Source: Pseudophaeobacter arcticus DSM 23566 (GTDB lineage Bacteria > Pseudomonadota > Alphaproteobacteria > Rhodobacterales > Rhodobacteraceae). Taken from it: 64,000 bases of DNA. A model generated the notes under the pieces. It was not told the DNA's origin and did no database searches. It worked only from the letters and a program-made list of their open reading frames with translations. Both the position numbers and the translations under genes were made by a program. The stretch is from NCBI RefSeq assembly GCF_000473205.1, contig NZ_KI421507.1, forward strand, positions 1,690,729-1,754,728, given 5' to 3'. Positions 43,131 to 52,971 of this stretch are shown in pieces; the first letter of the stretch is position 1; each line of letters starts with the position of its first letter.

Positions 43131-44279
43131 ATGTCCTATGCGACATTTTTTGGCGGTTTCCTTGGTGCTGTTACAGCCAGTGCACTCGTGATTGCACAAG
43201 CCAGTGAAGCTCAAGCGGACGCCCTCACTGTAACAGATATTGCCGGCCGGCAAATTACCTTCACAGAACGCCCTGACAAGATCGTTCTTGGCGAAGGGCG
43301 CATGATATATTCAATCGCGCCGCTGACGACGGGCAATCCGTTTGAAAAAATTGTGGGCTGGAAAGACGATCTGATCACGTATGATCCCGATGCCTTTCGC
43401 CAGTATGAAAAAGCCTTTCCCGAAGACACCGCCCGGTTGATCAACTTTGGCAACCCCTACGCTGGTGATTTCAGTATTGAATCCGTACTGGAGGCGGGAA
43501 CGGATCTTTTGTTGCTCGATGTGGGCAACCTGTTCAAAGCCGAAGAGACCGGCCTGATCGAAAAGATGGAAAGCGCAGGCGTCAACGTCGCCTTTGTTGA
43601 TTTCCGCCGAAACGCTACTGAAAATACCGTGCCATCGCTGTTGATGATGGGCCGCATCCTGGGCGAAGAAAAACGTGCAGCGGAACTTATCGATTTCTAT
43701 ATCGGCCAAATGCGCAAGGTCACCAATATTGTCGACCAGATCCCGGCTGACGAACGCCCCCTGGTGGCGATTGAAAACGCAGCCGGATGGCAAGCTGATT
43801 TTTGCTGTTGGTCCTTTGGCCCTTACAACTTTGGCCGTTTTGTCGAATTGGCAGGCGGGGTGAACTACGCCTCGACCCTGGCCAATGCCTATTCTGTCGA
43901 CATCAGTCTGGAAGGGCTGATTGAGGCAGATCCTGACCATATCATCGCCACCGGCGCCAACTGGATCGAATCGCGCCCAGAGGTCGCCTCGATCCTGTTG
44001 GGCTATGAAGGCGACCCTGCAGTGAATCACGCAAAGCTGCAGGCGCTGGCGGATCGCACCGGGTTTGCCCAGATGCGGGCGGTGAAAGAGGGCAATATGC
44101 ACGCGATCTACCACCAGTTCTACAACTCGCCCTACCACTTTGTTGCGGTGCAACAGATTGCCAAATGGCTCCACCCGGACGAATTTGCAGATCTGGACCC
44201 CCAGGCCTCCCTTGAGGAACTGCACGACAAGTTCCTGCCGTTTGAGGCTTCCGGCCAGTTCTGGACCTCGCTCAAATAA
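43131..44279 (+). CDS. Periplasmic binding protein, Fe-siderophore/cobalamin type
   Basis: 382 residues. Signal peptide about 1-28 (FFGGFLGAVTASALVIAQAS, cut near AQA). The class III periplasmic-binding fold begins LTVTDIAGRQITFTERPDKI and continues with a DFSIESVLEAGTDLLLLD segment. A CCWSFGPYNFGRFVELAGG stretch lies near the ligand side. It would deliver an iron chelate, haem or cobalamin to the permease downstream; no adjacent TonB receptor shows which. GGAG sits just before the ATG at 43131. Confidence 0.87.
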   Translation: MSYATFFGGFLGAVTASALVIAQASEAQADALTVTDIAGRQITFTERPDKIVLGEGRMIYSIAPLTTGNPFEKIVGWKDDLITYDPDAFRQYEKAFPEDTARLINFGNPYAGDFSIESVLEAGTDLLLLDVGNLFKAEETGLIEKMESAGVNVAFVDFRRNATENTVPSLLMMGRILGEEKRAAELIDFYIGQMRKVTNIVDQIPADERPLVAIENAAGWQADFCCWSFGPYNFGRFVELAGGVNYASTLANAYSVDISLEGLIEADPDHIIATGANWIESRPEVASILLGYEGDPAVNHAKLQALADRTGFAQMRAVKEGNMHAIYHQFYNSPYHFVAVQQIAKWLHPDEFADLDPQASLEELHDKFLPFEASGQFWTSLK

Positions 44280-44338
44280 TTTCAACGGGTTCGCACCGCT
44301 GCTTTTGATGTGCGAACCTGACACTTGGAAATCCTATA

Positions 44339-45415
44339 ATGACAGATCAAACGACCTCAGCCGGATTCGATGCGGCGGCTCTTGTGATGGCCTACAAACG
44401 GCGCAACCTGCGCCGTGTAGGGCTGGTTGCCGGAGCCGTGACAATAATGATGTGCCTTGTTGTTCTGGACATCATCACCGGGCCTGCAGACCTGAGTTTT
44501 GGCCGCACGCTTGCCGTGATCCTGGATCCATCACTTGCATCGCCAAAAGAACAGGTGATCATCTGGCAGCTGCGTTTGCCCGTTGCTTTGATGGCTGTGA
44601 CGGTTGGCGCCATGCTGGGCGTTGCCGGTGCGGAAATGCAAACCATTTTGAACAACCCGCTTGCCGATCCCTTTACCCTGGGCCTGTCCTCGGCTGCCAG
44701 TTTTGGCGCGGCGCTGGCCATCGTGCTTGGCTGGTCGGTTGTGCCGGGTGTTGGCGGGTTGTTTGTCACCGCCAATGCCTTTGTGCTGGCGATGATCACC
44801 TCTGGGTGTTTGTTTCTTTTTACCCGTCTTCGCGGCGTCACACCTGAGGCGATGATCCTTGTCGGGATTGCGATGCTGTTTACTTTCAATGCCTTACTGG
44901 CATTTCTTCAATATGGAGCATCCGAGCTGCAATTGGCTCAGCTTATTTTCTGGCAACTTGGCTCGCTCGCCCGTGCCTCCTGGACCAAAGTTGGCGTCTG
45001 CATCGCCGTTCTGCTGATTGTCCTGCCCTATTTCATGTCACGTTCCTGGGCCTTGACCGCTTTGCGCATGGGCGAAGAAAAAGCCGCAGCGCTTGGGGTC
45101 AACGTGTCGCTGTTGCGCATGTCGGTCCTGGCCGGGGTCTCCCTGTTGTCTGCTGTCGCGGTGTCCTTTGTCGGGGCTGTGGCCTTTGTCGGACTTGTCG
45201 GCCCCCATATCGCCCGAATGATTGTCGGCGAAGATCAACGGGGCTTTCTGCCACTTTCGGCGCTCTGCGGTGCGCTGATCATGTCCGGCACATCCATCGC
45301 CTCCAAGGCCATCACACCGGGCATTGTCTACCCAATTGGCATGATCACATCGCTGATCGGCATCCCGTTTTTCATCCTGTTGATCCTTGGGCAACGTAAA
45401 AGGCATTGGCAATGA
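44339..45415 (+). CDS. FecCD/BtuC-type ABC permease
   Basis: 358 residues with about nine membrane helices. The FecCD-family blocks are RLPVALMAVTVGAMLGVAGA, QTILNNPLADPFTLGLSSAA, AVAFVGLVGPHIARMIVGED and YPIGMITSLIGIPFFILLI. It forms the channel for the ligand brought by the 43131-44279 protein. The ATG lies 59 bases after that gene. Its stop overlaps the ATPase start (ATGA). Confidence 0.93.
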   Translation: MTDQTTSAGFDAAALVMAYKRRNLRRVGLVAGAVTIMMCLVVLDIITGPADLSFGRTLAVILDPSLASPKEQVIIWQLRLPVALMAVTVGAMLGVAGAEMQTILNNPLADPFTLGLSSAASFGAALAIVLGWSVVPGVGGLFVTANAFVLAMITSGCLFLFTRLRGVTPEAMILVGIAMLFTFNALLAFLQYGASELQLAQLIFWQLGSLARASWTKVGVCIAVLLIVLPYFMSRSWALTALRMGEEKAAALGVNVSLLRMSVLAGVSLLSAVAVSFVGAVAFVGLVGPHIARMIVGEDQRGFLPLSALCGALIMSGTSIASKAITPGIVYPIGMITSLIGIPFFILLILGQRKRHWQ

Positions 45416-46185
45416 CCAGACTAAGCGCGCAAAACCTGTCTTATTCCTATGGGGCACGGCCCGTCCTGAAGGAGCTGGATTTTGATGCCCTGCCGTCAGG
45501 CAAGCTAACCGCTTTGATCGGGCCCAATGCGGCGGGGAAATCCACCTTGTTTCGCCTGATCTCAGGGCTCGCAAAGCCGGCGACCGGGCAGATCACCCTG
45601 AATGACACCGATCTTGCCTCTCTGGGGTCTCGTGAACGGCTCAAACGCATCTGCTTCATGCCGCAATACTTTGCCGCAAACGCAGCCCTCACCGTTTTTG
45701 ATGTGGTCATGATGGCGCATAAGCAATTGCGCGGATGGCGGGTAACTGCGGCAGATATGGCGGCAGTTGCCCAGGCTCTGGCAGAGGCCGGGATCGGCCA
45801 TCTGTCAGAAGCCTATGTAAGCGAGCTGTCCGGCGGGCAATCCCAGATGGTTTCTGTGGCCCAGGCGCTCATCCGGCATTCTGACGTCTACCTGTTTGAT
45901 GAGCCCACCTCGGCGCTGGATTTGCGTCACCAACTGGAGGTGCTGACCCGCATTCGCGCAACCGTTCAGGCACGTGACAGTATCGGCGTTGTCGCATTGC
46001 ATGATTTGAACCTCGCAGCACGCTTTGCCGACCACCTTATTTTGCTGGGTCAGGGACGTATTCTTGCCCAGGGCTGCGCAAAAACCGTGCTGTGCTCACC
46101 GGCGATATCTGAAACCTACAAAGTGGATGTTGAAATCAGCACTGGCCCCAGAGAGGATCTGACCGTCCATGCCTACGCGTCGTGA
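45412..46185 (+). CDS. FecE/BtuD-type ABC ATPase
   Basis: 257 residues. Walker A is GPNAAGKSTLFRLISG, the signature is LSGGQSQMVSVAQA, Walker B is VYLFDEPTSALDLRHQ and the H-loop is VVALHDLNLAARFADHLILL, wording typical of iron-chelate/cobalamin importers. Walker A has AA in place of the common SG/GA. The ATG at 45412 overlaps the permease stop; a TTG two codons earlier is less likely. The operon ends at a strong terminator. Confidence 0.93.
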   Translation: MTRLSAQNLSYSYGARPVLKELDFDALPSGKLTALIGPNAAGKSTLFRLISGLAKPATGQITLNDTDLASLGSRERLKRICFMPQYFAANAALTVFDVVMMAHKQLRGWRVTAADMAAVAQALAEAGIGHLSEAYVSELSGGQSQMVSVAQALIRHSDVYLFDEPTSALDLRHQLEVLTRIRATVQARDSIGVVALHDLNLAARFADHLILLGQGRILAQGCAKTVLCSPAISETYKVDVEISTGPREDLTVHAYAS

Positions 46186-46236
46186 ATTTATCCTCTCTCG
46201 CAAGGGCGCTTTAACCTGGTAAACTCCAAATCAAAG

Positions 46237-46268
46237 AAAACCCGCGCCAAATCTGGCGCGGGTTTTTT
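46237..46268. terminator. Bidirectional terminator (ABC importer / nrdJ)
   Basis: AAAACCCGCGCCA (46237-46249) pairs with TGGCGCGGGTTTT (46254-46266), followed by further T. It lies between convergent genes. Confidence 0.92.
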
Positions 46269-46329
46269 AGGATGTTAGGGCGGGCATAGGCCGCACAAAG
46301 TCACATCTGACCTGTCTTGCCGCCGAAGC

Positions 46330-49300
46330 TTAGGAACAGCCGGAGGTGGAACCGCAGGTGTTGCATTTCATGCAGGTGCCGTTGCGCACCAAGGTGTAGT
46401 TGCCGCATTCGCCGCAGGCTTCGCCCTCATAGCCCTGCATCTTTGCCTTGGTCCGTGCATCCATGCCAGTAACGGGGCCAGATAGCGGAGCTGCTGTGAC
46501 CTCTGGCACCAGAGAATGCAGGTCCGAAACAGGATCCGCTGCCGAAATCCCTGCATTCATCAGACCACTTGCCCCGCCCTGGAGCACCACCAGATCCTGT
46601 GGCAGGCGCTTGCGCAGATAGCCGGTAGAGGAAATCTGCTTCAGCACCTCCAACGACCGGCTTGCCGCGCTTTCGCTGAGTTCCGAAAGATTGGACACGC
46701 CTTCTTCTTCGCCGCGCCCGATATCGTCAAAGGCCGGGCCTTGGGGTTTTACATGCGCCAGATCCGTGCGATCCAGATAGCTGACCGCCAGTTCACGGAA
46801 CACATAGTCGAGGATCGAGGTGGCATTCTTGATCGAGTCATTGCCCTGGACCATGCCTGCGGGTTCGAATTTGGTAAAGGTGAAGGCATCGACAAACTCT
46901 TCCAGTGGCACGCCGTATTGCAGACCGACTGAAACCGCGATGGCAAAGTTGTTCATCATCGCCCGGAATCCTGCACCCTCTTTGTGCATGTCGATAAAGA
47001 TCTCACCCAGGGTGCCGCTCTCATATTCGCCGGTTCGCAGGTAGACCTTGTGACCGCCAACAACTGCCTTTTGAGTATAGCCTTTGCGCCGTTGCGGCAT
47101 CTTGGTGCGGTGGGATTTGATCACCTCCTTGATGACGATCTTTTCGATAATTTTCTCTGCCAGAACAACGGCTTTTTCCTGATTGTTACCGGTTTCCAGC
47201 AGCTCTGCCGCCTCATCGTCATCCTCAACCAGCGCCGCCGCCAGTGGCTGGCTCAGCTTGGAGCCATCGCGGTACAGCGCATTGGCCTTGACGCCCAGGG
47301 ACCAGCTCAGCTCATAGGCCTTTTGGCACTCTTCAATCTCGGCATCATTGGGCATGTTGATGGTTTTAGAAATCGCACCGGAAATAAAGCTCTGGGCAGC
47401 AGCCATCATGCGGATATGGCTTTCGACCCCAAGAAAGCGCTTGCCCTTTTTGCCGCAGGGGTTGGCGCAGTCAAAGATCTGATAATGCTCTTCTTTCAGA
47501 TGTGGCGCGCCTTCCAGCGTCATGGTGCCACAGACATGATCATTGGCCGCGTCGATATCGGCTTTGGTAAAGCCAAGGTGGCGCAGCAGATCAAAGGTGG
47601 GATCATTCAGCTTTTTCGCCGGAATGCCCAACACTCCGGTGCAGAAATCCTCGCCCAATGTCCACTGGTTGAACACAAAGCGGATGTCAAAAGCGGATTC
47701 CAAGGCACTGTCGATCTTGGACAATTCATTGGGACCAAAGCCGTGACCGGTCAGCGAGGTGTGGTTGATCCCCGGCGCATTGCCAAGCGAAGCATGCCCC
47801 ACCGCATAAGAGACGATCTCTTCGATCTGCGAGGAGCTATACCCCAGCCCTTCGAGAGCGGCCGGGACCGAACGGTTGATGATCTTGAAATAGCCGCCAC
47901 CGGCCAGTTTTTTGAACTTCACCAGGGCAAAATCCGGCTCAATCCCGGTGGTGTCACAGTCCATCACCAGACCAATGGTGCCGGTGGGCGCAATGACAGT
48001 GGTTTGGGCATTGCGGTAGCCGTGCTTTTCGCCCAGCTCCAACGCCTCGTCCCAGGCCCCCATGGCAAGATCCGCAAGCCGCGCATCAGGGCAGCCGGAA
48101 ATGTCCAGCGGCACCGGCGGAACCGAAAGACCTTCATACCCGGTGACCCGCCCCATGGCAGCAGTGCGGTGGTTGCGAATGACCCTGAGCATCGCATCGG
48201 CATTGCGCGCGTAGCCAGAGAAGGCGCCAAGTTCACCAGCCATCTCGGCCGAGGTGGCATAGGCAACACCGGTCATCAGCGCGGTCAGCGAGCCGCAAAG
48301 CGCCCGGCCCTCCTCGCTGTCATAGCCATAGCCCATGTTCATCAGCAAACCGCCGATATTGGCATAGCCCAGACCCAGGGTTCTAAAGTCATAAGACCGC
48401 TGCGCGATCTCCTTGGACGGGAACTGCGCCATGGTGACCGAAATCTCCAGGGTCACGGTCCACAGACGACAGGCATGCATGTAGTCTTCTGCCTGGAACT
48501 TGCCATCCTTGTAGAAGGTCAGCAGGTTCAGAGAGGCGAGGTTGCAGGCGGTATCGTCCAGGAACATATATTCGGAACAAGGGTTTGAACCACGAATCTC
48601 ACCGTCTTGCGGGCAGGTGTGCCATTCGTTCACGGTGTCGTGGAACTGGATACCCGGATCGGCGCAGGCCCAGGCCGCATGGCCGACCTTTTCCCACAGA
48701 TCCCGTGCTTTGACGGTTTTGGCCACCTTTCCGTCAGTCCGGTTGATCAGCTGCCAATCGGCATCCTTTTTAACCGCATGCAAAAACGCATTGGTAACCC
48801 GGATCGAGTTGTTGGAGTTCTGACCGGAGACAGAACTATAGGCCTCGGAATCCCAGTCGGTATCATAGATCGGGAACTCGATGCTGTCATAGCCCTGCTT
48901 TGCGTAGTCCAGCACGCGCTTGATATAGGTCTCGGGGATCGCAACCTTCTTGGCCTCGCGGACCGCCTTTTTCAGCGCCGGGTTGGCCGAGGGCTCATAG
49001 GCATCCTCAGAGGCGCCATCCCAGGACCGGATTGCCGCAAAGATGCTGTTCAGCATCTTTTCATGCATCTTGGAGCCCGCCACGATGGAGGCCACTTTCT
49101 GCTCTTCGATAACCTTCCACTGGATGAAATCTTCGATATCCGGATGGTCCGCGTCGACGATCACCATCTTGGCCGCGCGCCGGGTGGTGCCACCGGATTT
49201 GATCGCCCCTGCGGCGCGGTCGCCAATACGCAGAAAACCCATCAGACCAGAGGATTTACCGCCCCCCGACAGGGCCTCCCCTTCGCCGCGCAGATGGCTG

Positions 49301-49983
49301 AAATTGGTGCCGGTGCCAGACCCATATTTGAACAGGCGGGCCTCGCGCACCCAAAGGTCCATAATGCCGCCCTCGTTGACCAGATCATCGGCCACCGACT
49401 GGATAAAGCAGGCATGGGGCTGTGGGTGCTCATAGGAGCTGGTGGATTTGGTGAGCTTACCAGTTTTGTAATCGACATAATGGTGGCCCTGGGCCGGACC
49501 ATCAATCCCATAGGCCCAGTGCAGACCGGTGTTGAACCACTGTGGGCTGTTGGGCGCCGCGCGCTGGGTCGCCAGCATGTGGCGCATCTCGTCAAAGTAA
49601 GAGCGCGCATCACCTTCGCTGGTGAAATAGCCGCCTTTCCAGCCCCAATAGGTCCAGGCCCCGGCCAGACGATCAAACACCTGCTTGGAGGAGGTTTCGC
49701 CCCCTGTAGGTACATCTTTGCCAGCAGGAACGGACCGCCAAAGGAATTCAGGAACGCCCTCTTCTTTGACCTTTTTCAGGCGCTCGGGCACGCCGGCCTT
49801 GCGAAAATACTTCTGCGCAATGACATCGCTGGCAACCTGGCTCCAGCTGGAAGGAACCTCAATATTCTCCTGACGGAACACAATGGTGCCATCCGGGTTT
49901 CGAATTTCGGAGGTGGCAGAAATGAAATCCAGAGATTTATAGGCGTCCTGCCCTGCCTTGGTGAATTTGCGCTCGATCTTCAT
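46330..49983 (-). CDS. nrdJ: Adenosylcobalamin-dependent (class II) ribonucleotide reductase
   Basis: 1217 residues, the long NrdJ form of alphaproteobacteria. Reductase landmarks are [56 protein letters not shown] and [20 protein letters not shown]. The C-terminus has a zinc-ribbon and redox tail ([21 protein letters not shown]). It reduces ribonucleotides to deoxyribonucleotides using coenzyme B12, with no need for oxygen. GGGGCAG precedes the ATG. Possible NrdR boxes lie about 140-195 bases upstream. The neighbouring convergent importer might supply cobalamin, but this is speculative. Confidence 0.97.
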   Translation of the reverse strand: MKIERKFTKAGQDAYKSLDFISATSEIRNPDGTIVFRQENIEVPSSWSQVASDVIAQKYFRKAGVPERLKKVKEEGVPEFLWRSVPAGKDVPTGGETSSKQVFDRLAGAWTYWGWKGGYFTSEGDARSYFDEMRHMLATQRAAPNSPQWFNTGLHWAYGIDGPAQGHHYVDYKTGKLTKSTSSYEHPQPHACFIQSVADDLVNEGGIMDLWVREARLFKYGSGTGTNFSHLRGEGEALSGGGKSSGLMGFLRIGDRAAGAIKSGGTTRRAAKMVIVDADHPDIEDFIQWKVIEEQKVASIVAGSKMHEKMLNSIFAAIRSWDGASEDAYEPSANPALKKAVREAKKVAIPETYIKRVLDYAKQGYDSIEFPIYDTDWDSEAYSSVSGQNSNNSIRVTNAFLHAVKKDADWQLINRTDGKVAKTVKARDLWEKVGHAAWACADPGIQFHDTVNEWHTCPQDGEIRGSNPCSEYMFLDDTACNLASLNLLTFYKDGKFQAEDYMHACRLWTVTLEISVTMAQFPSKEIAQRSYDFRTLGLGYANIGGLLMNMGYGYDSEEGRALCGSLTALMTGVAYATSAEMAGELGAFSGYARNADAMLRVIRNHRTAAMGRVTGYEGLSVPPVPLDISGCPDARLADLAMGAWDEALELGEKHGYRNAQTTVIAPTGTIGLVMDCDTTGIEPDFALVKFKKLAGGGYFKIINRSVPAALEGLGYSSSQIEEIVSYAVGHASLGNAPGINHTSLTGHGFGPNELSKIDSALESAFDIRFVFNQWTLGEDFCTGVLGIPAKKLNDPTFDLLRHLGFTKADIDAANDHVCGTMTLEGAPHLKEEHYQIFDCANPCGKKGKRFLGVESHIRMMAAAQSFISGAISKTINMPNDAEIEECQKAYELSWSLGVKANALYRDGSKLSQPLAAALVEDDDEAAELLETGNNQEKAVVLAEKIIEKIVIKEVIKSHRTKMPQRRKGYTQKAVVGGHKVYLRTGEYESGTLGEIFIDMHKEGAGFRAMMNNFAIAVSVGLQYGVPLEEFVDAFTFTKFEPAGMVQGNDSIKNATSILDYVFRELAVSYLDRTDLAHVKPQGPAFDDIGRGEEEGVSNLSELSESAASRSLEVLKQISSTGYLRKRLPQDLVVLQGGASGLMNAGISAADPVSDLHSLVPEVTAAPLSGPVTGMDARTKAKMQGYEGEACGECGNYTLVRNGTCMKCNTCGSTSGCS

Positions 49984-50123
49984 GCTCTGCCCCTTGAGAT
50001 GCTCTTGGTCTCATAACTTCATTGCCGCCACAGCAGCTGTGGCCCGTCCATCAGGAAAGCACATCATAGCCGACAGGCCTGTTTTATGGGCCAGCTACTT
50101 AAGGCCTTCGCCGGCCATTTTTG

Positions 50124-50183
50124 CGGATATGTCTAGTGTTTTTCCCATCGTCATGGCGCCGCCGATCTAACTAGATCTAGTAG
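50124..50183 (-). promoter_or_regulatory. Possible pair of NrdR boxes upstream of nrdJ
   Basis: A perfect 12-base palindrome ACTAGATCTAGT (50170-50181) and, 44 bases away, a half-conserved copy whose right half is TCTAGTGT (50132-50139). Both resemble the NrdR consensus ACACTATATATAGTGT. Spacing is close to four helical turns, as expected for tandem NrdR sites. The weaker copy makes this tentative. Confidence 0.45.
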
Positions 50184-50591
50184 TGCCGATCCGAGTTCCC
50201 ACAATTTGGCGTATTGTACCCAAGGGGGTCAACGGAAATTTTACCAATTTTAAACCATCTTTTCTGTTGACGAAATTCCTCAGGACGCGGGGCTCGCGGG
50301 TCCGAGTGATTCACCCACAGGCGACGGCACCGCAAGTGACATATGTTACCAAACTCACGGCTGCGAAAACGCGGGTAACAGCAACAACTTGCCCCTCAAA
50401 GTTAAAACCTGCCCAGAGCAGGCCACCAAGATCGCCGCAAAAACTGGCACGCCCCCCGGCTTCAAATGCTTGGTTTTGCAGTTCAGGCCGCTTGTGGCTT
50501 GCTTGCACAGATTTTCAGCGAACCGGTCAGGATCGAACATTCGCCTTCTTAATACTCTGGCAACCAATTGCCACGCTTCGGCGTCACTTTC

Positions 50592-50606
50592 TTAAAGAAG
50601 TGTTAA
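50592..50606. promoter_or_regulatory. CtrA-type box (TTAA-N7-TTAA)
   Basis: TTAA (50592-50595), seven bases, TTAA (50603-50606), an exact match to the full CtrA consensus. Two GANTC sites (GAATC 50643-50647, GATTC 50651-50655), targets of CcrM, are 40-50 bases away. The controlled promoter is unclear, because nrdJ starts 609 bases away. Confidence 0.5.
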
Positions 50607-50889
50607 AATCTGCACTTTTGTCGATCTGCACAAATTGTCCCTGAATCTGTGATTCTTCGACAGCATCATCAGGCTGGTGACTGGGACAGGCCTTTGGGAA
50701 CCAAAACTGATGAGCTGGTATCAGATGGCTCAAAGCCGCCGCGCCTTGTGGCTGAACACTGGGAGAAAATTTCTATCGGGAAAAGAAAACGGGCAGTCGC
50801 ATCTGAATGCGAACTGCCCGGTTTATGTCCAACCCTATGGGTTGTGCCTTCTATCCACCACCCAAAAGCTCAATGCTTTTAAGTGATTA

Positions 50890-50966
50890 TGGTCGGGGCG
50901 GCGAGATTCGAACTCACGACCCCCTGTACCCAAAACAGGTGCGCTACCAGACTGCGCCACGCCCCG
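50890..50966 (-). tRNA. tRNA-Pro (anticodon TGG)
   Basis: 77-base cloverleaf with CCA encoded. The acceptor CGGGGCG pairs with CGCCCCG, the anticodon stem is CCTGT/ACAGG with loop TTTGGGT (anticodon TGG), and the T-arm is GTTCGAATC. Confidence 0.97.
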
Positions 50967-51010
50967 GACCGTGCGCTGTTCCTAACGCCAGTGAATTGAT
51001 TTGAAAACCC

Positions 51011-51511
51011 CTAACATGGCCAAATTGGTGTAGTTTTTGAAAAAACTTTGTGACGCATCTCAGTACCGATCGAAATCCCATAGCGCGCGGCCAAACCGCC
51101 GTTAATTTCGAGCACCGCAAAGACGTTGTCGCCACCCGGCAGAGGTGTGAGATCACCCGGAATCGCATTGGCCTGCACGTGAATGACCCGGCCCGTCTGA
51201 TCCAGAAAAATGATATCCAGTGGAATGAGGGTGTTTTTCATCCAAAAGGCCGCGCGCTGCGGCTTTGGATAGACAAAGAGCATCCCTGCTCCGCGCGCCA
51301 GGCTTTCGCGGAACATCAGCCCCTGGGCGCGCTCGGCTTCGTCATCGGCGATTTCAACATTAAAGGAGGTCTGCCCCCAGCTGCCACGCAGCTCCACCCG
51401 ATCGGGGCGACAGTCAGCTGCAGGAGCAGCGGTGGAAAGGCCCAGGCCAAAGACAATGCCAAAGACAAGGGCCAAGGCCGGTGCGGCGAGAGAGGCTCTC
51501 AACCGCGCCAT
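51011..51511 (-). CDS. DUF192 exported protein
   Basis: 166 residues. Signal peptide about 1-30 (SLAAPALALVFGIVFGLGLS, cut near APA-AD), then a DUF192 domain. Its landmarks are FNVEIADDEAERAQGLMFRE, GMLFVYPKPQRAAFWMKNTL and PLDIIFLDQTGRVI. Function is unknown across the family. The ATG at 51511 lies 4 bases after the cold-shock gene stop. This csp-DUF192 pairing recurs in alphaproteobacteria and implies co-transcription. Confidence 0.9.
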   Translation of the reverse strand: MARLRASLAAPALALVFGIVFGLGLSTAAPAADCRPDRVELRGSWGQTSFNVEIADDEAERAQGLMFRESLARGAGMLFVYPKPQRAAFWMKNTLIPLDIIFLDQTGRVIHVQANAIPGDLTPLPGGDNVFAVLEINGGLAARYGISIGTEMRHKVFSKTTPIWPC

Positions 51512-51515
51512 GTGA

Positions 51516-52058
51516 TCAGGTGTCCTGATCGCTATCAAGCAGGGCTGATTCCCAGGCTTGAACTTCGGCGGCCATCTGGCCGCGTTTGCCATCAATCACC
51601 CGCAAGGCCAGTGCTTCGCCGGGCTGTAGATCCGCCAGACCGGATTGGCGCAGGACCTCAACATGCAGGAAGACATCTTCGCTGCGGCCAAAGATATTGG
51701 CAAAGCCAAATCCCTTACCTTTGTTGAACCACTTCACCCGCGCCGGTACCAGCGGTCTGGATTGCATATCACTTAGGTCAAAGTCGGCAAAGTCGCTCAG
51801 AACCGGGTTTTCCTCCCGCTCTGGCGGATGGATCGCCAGGACCTCGACCGCCTGCACACCTCTGTCGGTGCGGTGAGTCACGATTTCGACACGGGTACCA
51901 TCCGCGACCGAACTCTGTCCAAAATTACGAAGTACATTTACGTGCAACAAAATGTCAGGGCCGCCCAGATCGGACACAACAAAACCAAATCCCTTGGTGG
52001 GATCAAACCATTTAACAAGGCCTTGGATTTGCTGCAGGCTGCTCAGATCTTCTGCCAC
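51516..52058 (-). CDS. Two-domain cold-shock protein
   Basis: 180 residues with two cold-shock domains. The first (about 10-75) has GLVKWFDPTKGFGFVVSD and ILLHVNVLRNFGQ. The second (about 105-170) has ARVKWFNKGKGFGFANIFG and VFLHVEVLRQSGL. The RNP1-like KGFGF motif is intact in both, so each can bind single-stranded RNA or DNA. An acidic linker joins them. It starts with GTG behind GGATGAG. Double-CSD proteins are typical of alphaproteobacteria and act as RNA chaperones. Confidence 0.93.
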   Translation of the reverse strand: MAEDLSSLQQIQGLVKWFDPTKGFGFVVSDLGGPDILLHVNVLRNFGQSSVADGTRVEIVTHRTDRGVQAVEVLAIHPPEREENPVLSDFADFDLSDMQSRPLVPARVKWFNKGKGFGFANIFGRSEDVFLHVEVLRQSGLADLQPGEALALRVIDGKRGQMAAEVQAWESALLDSDQDT

Positions 52059-52178
52059 TTATCTCATCCACTGCGTCTTTTTCATTTTCGTAGTGATGTG
52101 ATGCGCGATTTCACTGCCGGAATTCAAGCAAAAAACCCTCCCATTTGTTAGGAAAGTGCTATTTTCCGCCGTTAGTGC

Positions 52179-52784
52179 TTAAGGATTGAGACGAGAAACC
52201 GACCATTTGTCCTGTTCGGTGGGTCGTACCCAAGCAAAACGGTCATGTAAACGAAACGCGCCATCGGCCCAGAACTCAATCTCAACAGGCGTTATCCGAT
52301 AGCCGCCCCAAAATGGCGGTCTTGGAGGATTCGGTCCCTTGGTTGCTGTCACCTTTGCCACCTCAGCCATCAGGCTGGCGCGGCTATCCAATGGGCGGGA
52401 CTGCTTTGAGGCCCAGGCACCAAGACGGCTTTTGAGCGACCGCGAAGCATAGTATTCATCCGCCTTTGGTCCCTCCTCCCGGCTAATAGTACCCCGCACG
52501 CGGATTTGCCGCCGCAGGGATTTCCAATGCATGACAAAAGAGGCCTTGCCAGCCTGGTCCAGCTCCTGCCCCTTGGCGCTCTCGTAGTTTGTATAAAAAA
52601 CAAAGGCGTCCGCCTCGATCTCTTTCAACAAGACCATACGCGCGTTGGGCAAGCCATTGGCATCAACTGTCGCCAGAGCAATAGCATTGGGATCGTTGAT
52701 TTCTGTCTTTTCGGCCTCTGCCAGCCAGGCGCGGGCAATTTCAAAAGGGTCATCGCCGGCAAAGAGCCCTGAACGTTCACTCAT
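52179..52784 (-). CDS. pdxH: Pyridoxamine 5'-phosphate oxidase
   Basis: 201-residue FMN enzyme that makes pyridoxal phosphate from pyridoxamine or pyridoxine phosphate. Landmarks are [36 protein letters not shown], the FMN-binding [11 protein letters not shown] and the C-terminal [20 protein letters not shown], then RLHDR and [14 protein letters not shown] precedes the ATG at 52784; the frame is open 48 codons further upstream without such a signal. It is divergent from fabI. Confidence 0.95.
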   Translation of the reverse strand: MSERSGLFAGDDPFEIARAWLAEAEKTEINDPNAIALATVDANGLPNARMVLLKEIEADAFVFYTNYESAKGQELDQAGKASFVMHWKSLRRQIRVRGTISREEGPKADEYYASRSLKSRLGAWASKQSRPLDSRASLMAEVAKVTATKGPNPPRPPFWGGYRITPVEIEFWADGAFRLHDRFAWVRPTEQDKWSVSRLNP

Positions 52785-52971
52785 AAGAGCCTCCTGTCTG
52801 TTTTGCCGGTACACTAGGCAGCCGCTTTCGGAACGGCAAGGGCCGCAGAGAACAGATGTAGGGGAGACATGTTGGCGGGCAGGTATCGGAACAATCAAGG
52901 TCGCCCCTTGAAGCAGGCGCGCCAACATATTAAACGTGTTTAACTTTACGGATCACAGGCGGAGAACCTGA

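Larger units (their letters stand above)
49984..50889. other. Long intergenic region upstream of nrdJ
   Basis: About 900 bases between nrdJ and tRNA-Pro with no convincing gene; open frames on both strands look like chance. The nrdJ-proximal 200 bases carry two NrdR-like boxes. The far part carries a consensus CtrA box and two GANTC methylation sites. A purine-rich tract near 50680-50800 is unexplained. Confidence 0.5.

Noticed and set aside
46984..48588. 534-codon frame antisense to nrdJ
   Set aside because: Shadow of a long GC-rich gene; no motifs of its own.
50183..50644. 153-codon plus-strand frame upstream of tRNA-Pro
   Set aside because: No domain, low-complexity arginine/threonine content, and no start signal; it spans the CtrA box.
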